A DNA stretch of 64,000 bases from Neoceratodus forsteri (taxonomy: Eukaryota > Chordata > Ceratodontiformes > Ceratodontidae), in the NCBI GenBank assembly GCA_016271365.2, contig CM057453.1:502237001-502301000 (forward strand). Reading direction: 5' to 3'. A program made the position numbers and the translations under genes. This document shows positions 21,899 to 32,028 of this stretch, piece after piece. The first letter of the stretch is position 1, and every line of letters starts with the position of its first letter. The notes beneath the pieces were generated by a model. That model ran no database searches and was not told where the DNA came from. It saw only the letters and a program-made list of their open reading frames with translations.

Positions 21899-22340
21899 AA
21901 TTATAGCTGCTATTGACTATGGACTAGCAGTCTATGGGGCGGAAATGGATACAGTGCTCAAGAGGGTTCAGACGGCACTCAACAAAGCCTGCAGACTCAC
22001 CCTGGATGCTGAGCATGGCACTCACACCTGTACTCTGTATGAACACGCAGATTGGCTGTCCTTAAACAGGGTCAAATTCCAGACTTGCATCCTAGAGAAG
22101 AAGGCTTTATTGTGTAAAACACCACCTTGTGTATGCAATTTGATCAAGGTGGCCAACTCGTTACAGGTCACCAGAGGGAGGACTAGAAGGGCCTTGGCTA
22201 TCCCCTTCCTTCGCACCTCATTTGGGCAACATGCATTTGCCTACTGGGCCCCCCTGTGGATGAAAAAACTCCCTGTGCTCCTCTTGGCCACCAATTGTCT
22301 GGCACAATTCAAAATTGACCTCAAACGGCACCTAATCTAA
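21899..22340 (+). pseudogene. LINE reverse transcriptase C-terminal fragment
   Basis: Reading opens in AIDYGLAVYGAEMDTVLKRV, followed by QTALNKACRLTL, and ends with FGQHAFAYWAPLWMKKLPV and FKIDLKRHLI before a stop at 22340. This matches the thumb and C-terminal region of LINE polymerases of the L2/CR1/Rex group. The last 131 codons are open but the polymerase core upstream is missing. The following 130 bp look like its 3' UTR. Confidence 0.65.
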
Positions 22341-22667
22341 ATGCACCTGCCCCCCGAGTCCAGCCACACCTGCTCCCTCTGCCCCCAGCAAGCACTAGGG
22401 AGGCCTCAGGTACCCCCTCCCTCTATCCCTTCTCATGACTTGCCTCAGCAATCGTCTGCGTCATGCTCCTTGGCACATTATTTAACATGCCTCCTGGTAA
22501 GGCATGTTTATAATCCTATATTCTGAAAGGAGGAGCTAGATGACTCAAGTGACAAGTGGCTGTGGTTTTGAGCATTGCTAGTGTGAGATGTTTCTCCGAC
22601 TCATTTTTGAGCACCCAGACCAGTAATAAAGGTTATGTCAGTGCTATTGCGGTTCTTAATTTTACGA

Positions 22668-23095
22668 ACCTGCAGAGGCCAGCAGGCCATTTGGTGAATC
22701 ATATTGCGCATGCTCGTATTGCATGGGACACAGCTTGAGCAACTGTTAATGGCCTCAACCGCAAATCTTCCCTAAACACAATCCTTGCCTTCCCCAGCCT
22801 CTCCTACAGTGAAAGCTGGCCACTGTCTTCAACAGGATTACCTCCTCTGTTCTGGCTGTGCTTTTGAAGTGTCCACCACCCACTCTGAAGTGCTTCCGAA
22901 CTTCCCTCCGACTTAAGCCTCCCATCCACCTGCTTAAGACTGCACCCTTGTGTTATGGTTGCCAATTATGCAGCATAAAGACCCCTCATCCACTTTACTT
23001 ATCCCTCTCAAGTATTTGAGGGCAAATCATGTCCTCTTTCTCATCGCTCTTGCATCTCTTTAGGGAGTACATGTTCAGTGCCCTTAACCTGACTG
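22668..23095 (-). mobile_element. CR1 remnant inside hAT unit, copy 2
   Basis: Counterpart of 2541-3060: the same 3' UTR and ORF2 C-terminal debris in inverse orientation, with independent indels. Confidence 0.6.
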
Positions 23096-24572
23096 GGAAA
23101 TAGACTAGCCCCCACACTTTTGCACAAGCTGACTGGTTGTACTTGAAATTTTACCTTTTTCAGGAGACCAGCAGAAGCCTGAAGTGCTCCTAGATAATGC
23201 AAAGGAAGAGTTAGCATAATGCATTACATCAGCCATTGTTCACTTACTTTTGTTCCCAAAGGCCAGAATGGTTTCCACTGACCTTACCTAAGCAATGCAT
23301 TCTCTTGCTTACAGCGCCTGCTTCTGCTATGCTGTTAACCATTACTTACTGTTGTCATGGAACCTCGGTCATTTTATTGTAAAATACGTTGCACAGGTCC
23401 CAGGCAGTTGAATACTGAAACACGAGTGCGTCAATGTTTGTTCTGTCATGGGCTAATACTATAAACAAATATTCACTCTTTCATGCGATGGGAACTTTCA
23501 TAGCATTACAACAGTCACACAAACATCATCCTGTGATGATAACAATTGTAAATGCAATATTTTAAGCAGTCTGGTGCTGGCTGGTCATGGGTTGACTGGT
23601 AGGAGTTTCACGGGCAACAGCACTGCACAGGCATCCATGGATTTCAGTAGGCACAGGCATGTCCAGCAGATAGCATTGAGCCGTTGTAGACACTATAAGA
23701 GAACTAATTTCAATCATGCAGAACTGTTCATATCATATACTCATTGGAGGAGTCTCTAGGGACTTGTGAAAAGTGTTCTTAGAAAAACAGGTCAAAATAG
23801 TTGTTTAGCCACTAGCAAACAGGGCTACTGACTGGGGAAAACCCAGTAGCCCCATATACATTTCCATCACCCAAGCTGGTGTATTTACTGAAATGTGTTC
23901 TGCAGTACAAAGCGCACAAAGCTAACAAACTTACTGGCCTGATTCAGAATACACCAGGATTTTGACCTCTGAAAAAGGAATCCTGATTGTACTGATTTGT
24001 TATGCCACTGCCATTCACGAAGCATTAAAAACCAACGTCATCTTACCATATAGCATTGTAAAACTTTGGAATGCAGTTGGTAATAAGGGCTCCCTGTACA
24101 ACCTGTATAGTATAAACTCACAGTTAGTCATTGTGTTGCCACAATCATTTCAAAAACATGCTGCTTAATTTGGGGCATGGTACCCCCTTTGGATTAATCT
24201 ACATTACAGTGGTTAGCTAAAATTGGAATTGGCTAGCTATCATTACTCACAGCGGCGCCAGCCGATCAGCTTGATCCCACTACATCTGGTTCACCTTTTC
24301 GCATCTCTTGGCAGACATTCTTGATTTGTACTAGTTGGGCTATTAATTACTTTTTTGTTTTGCCTTAGTAAAGGCAGGGGTCAGCTGTGGTTGCACAGGA
24401 GCAGCGTTGAATACACATCGGTCAGAAGCTCCACGTCAGTGAGCAATTTATCGTCCACTATATCAAGGTACAGTACAGTCCTTCAATCTCCCTTTCAAGC
24501 TTCTGCTGTATTTGCATGTCTTTCCAACAGTCCTATTCTTGCATTTCTAAGGCTAATCTCTTCATTGACAAG

Positions 24573-27324
24573 ATGGAGGCTGGAAAATGCAAGCAGCCAT
24601 CTGGAGCACATGTCCGAAAGGCAAAACGTGCCAGAATGGAGGAAACTGCAAAGATGTGTAGGGTGATGCAGTCCTTCCTCACTCGAGGTTCATCGACCTC
24701 TGGGTAAGAAATGCATACTTGACAATGCATTGTATTATAATGAGCACTGGCAGTTGTTTGGCGCAGTACATTTAAAGTTGGAGCATTTGTGTGTTTCAGG
24801 GTTCACAACATGGAGCCACAGCCCAGGAGTGCCACAGATAATGCATTGGGTAACTGTGCACCACTCATGAGAGATGACACAGAAGTTGAAGATTCAACAT
24901 TGCATGCCGTTATCGAGGAAGCTAATGTCACCTGTCATTTATTGGACACCTCTGAAGAACTTGCCCTTGACAGCTGTTCCCTGGATGAGCCGACCATGAT
25001 GGAAGCTGTCCAGAATCGGAACAGTTTCCAGGAAGAACCCACCATTGATGCTTTCCAGACAACCAGCTGTCCACTGGAAGTAGTGGTCACTGCGGATGCC
25101 CCAACTAAGAGCATCTCCCCGGGAATTGGATCAGAATCCCTGTAGCACTGAAGACCTTGGCTGTTTTAATCGGGCACATCTTACAGATGCTGAAAAGAAG
25201 CAAATTCTGGAAACACAGTGGCTACCACCAACAGACTTTCACTTTCCTGGGCACCTGATGGGTCCTGAAGGCCCAAGCCAGCGTTTCAGGCATTTTAATG
25301 CACAGCTGTTGAATGATGACAGATTTGCAAGGTATTCAAAGACATTGGATGGTGTATTCTGTGCTCCATGCTTTGTATTCAGTTCCAGTTGCATGATTCT
25401 GGTGTCTACACCAATGAGGGATTGGTCCAATGGTAAAAAAAGACTCTGGAAAGGCACAGCAAAGCAAAGGACCATGGGAATGCTGTTGCTAGAGCAGATG
25501 CATTTCTTTCAGTTTGTGCTGGGAAGCTAAGAACAGCAAGCCAATCTCTTCTGGAGTGCGCCAACAAAACGACAGAGAGGACCATACATGTTCTACGTTG
25601 CACAAGTGTGATTATTCTGTTCTGTGGAAGGCAAAACATTGCCCTAAGAGGAAAATCTAGTGTGCTTGGAAACTTTAATGCCATGGTACAGTACACTGCA
25701 GCAATGAATCCAGAGCTACAAGAACACATCACAGCAGCTCCAAGGAATGCCACGTACATGTCACCGCAAATTCAAAATGAATTGATAAGGGCAATGGGAC
25801 AACAGGTGCAGAGACAAATATTGCGCAATGCAAAGGAAGCAAAGTGGTACAAGCTTCATAGCAGATGGTACTACGGACATTTCCACAAAGGAACAGATAT
25901 CTTTATCTGTGCGCTATGTGCACTGTGACTCTTCTGGGAACGTCGAAATCCATGAAGATTTTGTGGAATTCACAGAAGGATTTGACAGCACCAGCCAGGG
26001 TCTCGCAGAACTGTTTCTACGGCGGTTAACAGCTTGGAGCATGGATCTAACACTGATGAGAGGACAAGGCTATAACAAAGGCAGCAACATGAGTGGTAGA
26101 TTCAATGGTGTGCAAGCAAAGATCAAGGCAGTGGCCCCAGAAGCAATGTACACTGTTTACAAGGCTCACAGCCTGAACATTGCAATTGTCCACTCATGTT
26201 CCACAAGGCAAATAGCAAATATGTTTGGTACTACTAAGAAAATAATCCCGACACTGAAATCGTCATATAGGCACCATAATGCCTTTCTGTCGGAGCTCAG
26301 AGAATTCTGCAATCTCCCATCTGACTATGATGATGAGCCAGCAGACCGTATATCATCAATTCCTGCAGCTGGAAACACCAGATGGATGAGCCAAACTGAT
26401 TCTCTGGCAAGATTCAAAGACAAGTTTTTGGTGGTAGCCAGCACTCTAGAAAAGATAGCTGAACATGACAGTGAAGGGGACAGACTGTTGGCTGTAATAC
26501 TGAGACTTGATTTCCTTGTGACACTGTGTAGTGTGGACTTTGTTTTGACCAGAACAAAACCACTCCATCTTTACCTGCAAAGGGTCAGCATTGATCTAAT
26601 TCAGGCCTCTGAAGAAACCTCCACAGTTATTGAAAGACTGAAGGACATGAGGGACAGTTCAGAGAAGACATTTGGGGAGCTGTATCGCAAGATCATGACT
26701 TTGGCAGATGCTGCATGTATCGAATAGTTGGTGACCCGGACATGCGGAAGGCAAACGCAACGCAATAATATTGATACTGCCACTGCTGAAGAATACTAAA
26801 GGCGTAATATATTTATTCCATTTTTAGACCATGTGATTTCTGAACTGCAGGAGCAGCTAATCGACTGCTGCCCTCGTTTCCTTGCCCAGTACCTTGTGCC
26901 AAAAAAACTTGGGTTTCTGCAGGAGACACAGATGCCAGACTTGTTTGCTGCCTACCAAATGGACCTAAGCAGCTTGGAGGACCTTGAAGTGGAGCTGGAA
27001 CTATGGAACACAAAGTGGTGTGGTGTTCCTTTGGCAGATAGACCAGATTCGAGTCTGACTACCTTGCAGCAACTAAATCCAGACATTTATCCGAACATAA
27101 ATGCTGCCTTAACGGTCTTGGCCACCATGCCAGTCAGTGTGGTGAGTGCAGAACGATCATTCAGTGCCTTGCGGAGGATCAAGACCTGGCTCAGAAGCAG
27201 CATAAGCGAAGAATGCCTTACAGGACTTGCTCTCCTGCAAATACATCAGGATATTGACATTGATGTAGATCGTGTGCTCAAAGACTTTGATCCCTGCAAA
27301 GACAGAAGATTTTCAAGCACATAA
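24573..27324 (+). pseudogene. hAT transposase (ZMYM1/P52rIPK-like), two exons
   Basis: Exon 1 is 24573-24703, the intron 24704-24799 (GTAAGA...TTTCAG), and exon 2 runs from 24800 to the stop near 27324. Exon 2 begins with an acidic region, then a zinc-finger-like N-terminal block (LTDAEKKQILETQWLPP; LDGVFCAPCFVF near 25345), a DUF4371-type core with ADGTTDISTKEQISLSVRYV near 25870 and GQGYNKGSNMSG near 26065, NTRWMS near 26375, and the hAT dimerisation domain near 27135-27240 (SVVSAERSFSALRRIKTWL). Frame changes occur near 25100 and 25440-25620, and an in-frame stop follows ADAACIE near 26727. The residue after GQGY is Asn where relatives usually have a likely catalytic Asp. It is therefore dead as a transposase. 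Confidence 0.88.
24704..24799 (+). other. Conserved 96-bp intron of the hAT gene
   Basis: Begins GTAAGAAATGCATACTTGAC and ends TTTCAG. The same 96-bp intron lies at 14941-15036 in copy 1 with few substitutions and identical borders. Confidence 0.8.
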
Positions 27325-27540
27325 TGGAATTCAGCAATTGAGCTGTGCCATGGTAACTACTGGCAATCTTGCATGGGGATCAATAACTAGGGTAACAGCT
27401 GGAGTGGTGTGGTGTGGATCAAGAACTGAACATCTGGTGTGGTGTCAAAGGCTGAAGGGAAAGAAGAGTTGGAAGAAATGTCCCATACAAGCATTGTGGA
27501 TTTACGTCACAATGCACAAGAGGCAGCATTCTACATGTGA

Positions 27541-28338
27541 GCAGAAGCAAAACCCAAGCACCACTGAGGTTACCCTATCCCTCTTTTACTGTCATCTACT
27601 GCCTGTTATGTTTCAGTTGCTGACTTGGCTGTGGCTATTCCTGGGCTGCAGCAGTACAAGACTACATTTTGATTGGATTGGGAGCTTGGCTGTGTGTGTG
27701 TGTGTGTGTGCGCGTCTGCTTGTGTGGTTTTCAGTCGAATAGGGAACATGCTATGCTTTTGTGGTACAGGGCTCTTTGGGGCGTAGTGGTTTAAAATTGG
27801 TCCAGAACCAAACCCAGAGGTATGGGCTCTGTGGTGTGAATGGTTTAGGTGATGGTCACAGTACCGGAAGCAAAACCCGAGCACCACTGAGGTTACCCTA
27901 TCCCTCTCACTGTAATCTACTGCCTGTTATGTTTCAGTTGCTGACTTGGCTGTGGCTATTCCTGGGCTGCAGCAGTACAAGACTACATTTTGATTGGATT
28001 GGGAGCTTGGCTGTGTGTGTGTGTGTGTGTGCGCGTCTGCTTGTGTGGTTTTCAGTCGAATAGGGAACATGCTATGCTTTTGTGGTACAGGGCTCTTTGG
28101 GGCGTAGTGGTTTAAAATTGGTCCAGAACCAAACCCAGAGGTATGGGCTCTGTGGTGTGAATGGTTTAGGTGATGGTCACAGTACCGGAAGCAAAACCCG
28201 AGCACCACTGAGGTTACCCTATCCCTCTCACTGTAATCTACTGCCTGTTATGTTTCAGTTGCTGACTTGGCTGTGGCTATTCCTGGGCTGCAGCAGTACA
28301 AGACTACATTTTGATTGGATTGGGAGCTTGGCTCTCTG

Positions 28339-28381
<43 letters not shown>

Positions 28382-28577
28382 TGCTTGTGTGGTTTTCAGT
28401 GGAGTAGGGAACATGCTATGCTTTTGTGGTACGGGGCTCTTTGGGGCGTAGCAATTTAAAATTGGTCCAGAACCAAACCCAGAGGTATGGGCTCTGTGGT
28501 GTGAATGGTTTAGGTGATGGTTACAGTACCAGAAGCAAAATCCGAGCACCACTGAGGTTACCCTATCTCTCTTTAAG
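27541..28577. repeat. 321-bp tandem array, about 3.2 units
   Basis: GCCTGTTATGTTTCAGTTGC starts at 27601, 27922 and 28243, a constant 321-bp step. The first two complete units are almost identical, while the third differs at several sites and holds an expanded TG run. Each unit contains AAGACTACATTTTGATTGGA, a TG microsatellite, GGAACATGCTATGCTTTTGT and AAGCAAAACCCGAGCACCAC. The array lies downstream of the transposase stop, in the element's 3' region. Open frames through it are by-products of the repeat. Confidence 0.92.
28341..28381 (+). repeat. (TG)n microsatellite
   Basis: About 20 uninterrupted TG units within the third 321-bp repeat; the first two repeats have about 10 each. Confidence 0.95.
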
Positions 28578-28595
28578 TGTGTGTGTGTGTATGTG

Positions 28596-29016
28596 TGGAC
28601 CTCTGTGGGGCTGGCTACCTTGTTGTGGTACAGAGGCTTGTCACAATGCAATATTGTAACCAAAAGCCAGTCTGTCTGAAACCCGTTGGTGTGGTATGTC
28701 TGGTGTGGTGGGAATGGACCTCTGTGGGACTGGCTACCTTGATGTGGTACAGAGGCTTGTCGCAATGCAATATTGTAACCAAAAGCCAGTCTGTGTGTCT
28801 GAAACCTGTTGTGATATGTCTGGCGTGGTGGGAATGGACCTCTGTGGGACTGGCTACCTTGATGTGGTACAGCGGCTTGTTGCAATGCAATATTGTAACC
28901 AAAAGCCAGTCTGTGTCTGAAACCTGTTGTGATATGTCTGGCGTGGTGGGAATGGTTACCTTGATGTGGTACAGAGGCTTGTCACATTGCAATATTGTAA
29001 CCAAAAACCAGTCTAC
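28596..29016. repeat. ~120-bp tandem array, four units
   Basis: TGGACCTCTGTGGG starts at 28596, 28715 and 28835, and a fourth, shortened unit starts near 28953. Each contains TTGATGTGGTACAGAGGCTT, GCAATATTGTAACCAAAA and CCAGTCTGT. It abuts the 321-bp array. Confidence 0.9.
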
Positions 29017-29083
29017 ACTTTTTTGGTGGTGTGGCTAGTGGTGTGCTGGCATATAATACATAAAATAATGCATTGAGGCAGGG

Positions 29084-29195
29084 GGTATGGATGAGGAAGG
29101 GGTAGATTGCCCTAAGGGGGTAGCTCACCCTAAGGAGGGGGTAGCAGTGACTCCACACTTGGTGTATAGCTCAGAAATTCCTGGCTACACCCCTG
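29084..29195 (+). mobile_element. hAT 3' terminal block, copy 2
   Basis: GGTATGGATGAGGAAGGGGT, GTAGCTCACCCTAA, GGGGGTAGCAGTGA and TCAGAAATTCCTGGCTAC end in ACCCCTG. The terminus inverse, CAGGGGTGTAGCCAG, is of hAT type. A third relative lies at 59461-59545. Confidence 0.7.
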
Positions 29196-29234
29196 TAGCC
29201 ATGTGCTGCCCAATCTTCTGCAATGGCCTTGGTG

Positions 29235-30141
29235 CCATTACAAAATTGAGAGGGCACACTGCTCTCTAGCCCCAATGCCTAGGGCAGGTGAAAGGCCGAG
29301 ACTGATCATAGCCCGGTTCCTCTGCTTTCAGGACAAAGAAAATATCCTGAAGCATCCAAGGGAGCTGGGGTCAATTGAGTGGCAGAATACCAAAGTAATG
29401 ATCTTCCCCGACTATTCCAAAGATCTGACAATTAGACGTAAAGCATTTATGTAGGTGAGGCAAGCGCTGCACAGGGCGGGTGTACCCTTCTCTCTCCGAT
29501 ACCCTGCTGTTATGCAGCTCACCAATAATGGGGCTACCCAGATGTTCAACAGCCCCGAGGCAGCTATGGCATATGTGCAAAAGAACTGGCCTAAAGCAAT
29601 GCCACAAAACAAGGCCAGACCGAGACAGTCAGAGGGAGATAGCTCTTCCTACACCAGTAAGGATTTTACACCTGTACCTGCACCGGAGATCCTGGTTCCA
29701 TCAACATCGCACAAGCTGCAGGAAACTATTGAGGACTAGTGGATGCTGCCACCTAAAAGTAAGCGTACGAACAAGCACCTTGAGGATCGACGTCCATCAC
29801 CCAGCCAGGAGAGATCGAGGAGCCACAGCCACAGCAGGAGGTCAGACAAGCTGGCAGAGATGCACCCATCCTTCCCTACCATGAACAGATTTGCTCCCTT
29901 GCTAACAATGGGAGACATGGAAGGAATGGTGTGCAGCACCCCTCAAAGCACCACACATCAGATCCGAAAACCCCAAGCAACAGATCAAAGTGAAGTGGCT
30001 TCACTTGGCAAGGACAGTGAAGCAGCGAGGAAGGGCCCAGTTTTATCCCCAGACCTGGGTAAGTCCCTTGGCCAACCAAGGAGCACCGCTGCATACGAGA
30101 CTCTCAAGGTTGCATCACCGGACGACGGTGCACGTTCCTGA
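29235..30141 (+). pseudogene. L1/Tx1-like ORF1, C-terminal part
   Basis: Translation gives IERAHCSLAPMPRAGERPR, LIIARFLCFQDKENILK, KVMIFPDYSKDLTIRRKAF and then, after a stop near 29452, FSLRYPAVMQLTNNGATQ and an EAAMAYVQ helix. This is the end of the RRM and the C-terminal domain of L1-type ORF1 nucleic-acid chaperones. The N-terminal coiled coil is missing: the sequence starts about 40 bp after the hAT terminus. The tail (29743-30141) is Ser/Arg-rich (SPSQERSRSHSHSRR) and may be extension or read-through. It may belong to the same L1 as the ORF2 at 40750-44584. Confidence 0.75.
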
Positions 30142-31409
30142 TAAGGCCTTTTATCAAGGCAGGATATTTTTTGTCTGAATGCTGAATAAGTTTGTAAATT
30201 ATTGACATTACTGAAATGAGTAGAGGGAGAAGTGCAAGCATTGACATGATTATAGGTTATTTCTACAGGTTTCATGAATTAATCTGGCATCCAAACACCT
30301 AGGGCGTGGGAGAGAGGATTCAGCTCTGGCGCTTGCAGCAGCTCAAGCTGGGCTCTACTCCCTTTAAACAGATGGGGATGGGTTTCTTTTTTAGAGCCAG
30401 CTTTAGTATTAGCAGTATAAATTAATTGCTTGCGCTGTCTACCTTATCAGTGTCTCTACAGTGACAGATATTATACAGCTTAAATTTACTGGGAGGTGGT
30501 TGGAGTGGAGGCGGGGGCTGAAGCAGGAGACCTCTCTCTCTGCAGTATAGGTTGATAAAGCAATTATGTCGGGCTTACCACATGAATGTATTGTTGTTGG
30601 GGGCGCTTAGTGATTTGCAAAGGAATAACATCTGCCCTCTTGTTATTGTAGTGATTCATGGTACCCCATACTGGTAGCAGAGCCCACGCTCATGCTAGAC
30701 GGCCTTACCGAACCAAGAGAAGCCAACAGACTTACTCTGCACATGGGATGCCTGCCTACATTTGTGCCCAGTAAGTTATGATTTTCAGAGTTAGCGGGCA
30801 TTACGTTCGATGGGGTTGGGGGAGGGGGGTTTGTTCAATTAAGCTGCTTAATATAGTCGGTAGAGGTGACTGTAGCAATTAGGCTGATATCTGCTAATTT
30901 AAGATGGGGCTCAGTTACCAGGGAAACCTTCAAATTAGGTCACTATAGTAGGCCAGAAATACGCAGCAAAATTAGATACCAGAGGTATGGTGACCCATAG
31001 CCACATGTGGTGATGAACAGTATATACAGTTCCCCGCCACTGGGCTGATGCAGTGCCGTGGATGTAGCAGCCTCCACCATGTGAAAGTGTGTGAACAAGC
31101 GAGCTCACTGCCTGGGCTCATTACCAAACAGCGATTTCTCCATCGACCCAGGGAACAGGGGGCAAAGATAGTATTAGGGGATGGTCCACATGGCTGCAGA
31201 TTTACAGTAATCTCATAGTGTGCCTCTGGACACCCGAGCCTGCCACAATGAGAAATTTTGTCTCAGAGATGCAGAACTGCATTGTATATAAGATCTATTG
31301 TTGTAAGAACCACACAGGCGCCATCTACTGGTGAATTGGCAGCTCTGGCCACATCACTAAGAGAGCACTGTTAGTAAAGGCCCCTTGCATGAATTAGGAG
31401 CATATGGTC
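30142..31409 (+). other. Probable L1 inter-ORF region, unassigned
   Basis: No protein domain or RNA gene is seen. It lies between an L1 ORF1 fragment and a TTAA-flanked insertion; if the insertion is removed it continues into 40013, upstream of an L1 ORF2. Confidence 0.4.
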
Positions 31410-31591
31410 TTAAAGGGGAAGTAAACACTGCAGGGCTCACTCAAATTGTGAAAGCGCAAGACAAGACCATTCAAACGAGGTACTAGGCTTAGCAGTAGGT
31501 TTCAGGAGTCATGAGATATGAATATCAAATTATTTGTAAATGAAAACACAAAACAAAAGTAGCCATTTCATGTAATCTTAAAACACGAAGT

Positions 31592-31650
31592 GATGTCACT
31601 GAGGGGCCAGCTCTATGTTGTTAATTACAACTTGCCCCTCAGTGACATCA
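31592..31650. repeat. Palindrome inside the T2-like element
   Basis: GATGTCACTGAGGGGCCAG and the near-inverse TTGCCCCTCAGTGACATC face each other around a short spacer with TTAATTA. Confidence 0.75.
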
Positions 31651-32028
31651 ATTTTTGTCTCAGTATCCCATGAAATGGCTGCTGCCTTGTTGTTTGCTTT
31701 TTTTTTTAATTTCTTTTTATTAGAGATTTTTACCACACACTTACACAGAATGCAGTATTTTGAAGGTACAAAGGATATGTTACTAATTTAAGTTCATATC
31801 AGCATCATAATCAATTTTATAGTAAATACAATGGTTGATGACCTTGTGTTAATCTCATGCTTTGAAAATCGGGTAGGATTGGGACCAACATTCTGCTGAT
31901 CTTACCCTTGTTAAAGGAATCCAGATTTAATACCTGGATTCTCAAAATGTGTTTATAACCCCCTGAGTTATAAGAAAACCCACTGATTTTCCCAAGAAGT
32001 AATTGTTCTTCTCGACCCTTAATTGTTA

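Larger units (their letters stand above)
22474..29195 (+). mobile_element. hAT-containing composite unit, copy 2 (longer)
   Basis: This is the uninterrupted version of the unit at 2354-15795. It keeps the CR1 remnant (about 22668-23095), the internal direct repeat, the two-exon transposase pseudogene (24573-27324), two tandem arrays and the 3' terminus CTGGCTACACCCCT. Alignment with copy 1 defines the LINE insertion points there. Divergence between the copies is moderate, with many small indels, so the duplication or the two insertions are old. The left terminal inverted repeat was not found. Confidence 0.75.

Noticed and set aside
27606..28208. Two identical 93-codon minus-strand frames
   Set aside because: They are the same repeat unit read twice, 321 bp apart, not a gene family.
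28304..28885. 193-codon minus-strand frame across the tandem arrays
   Set aside because: The peptide is itself repetitive because it reads through two tandem repeats and a TG microsatellite.
27690..29016. CRISPR-like array
   Set aside because: Units are long head-to-tail repeats with no alternating unique spacers, in a eukaryotic context.
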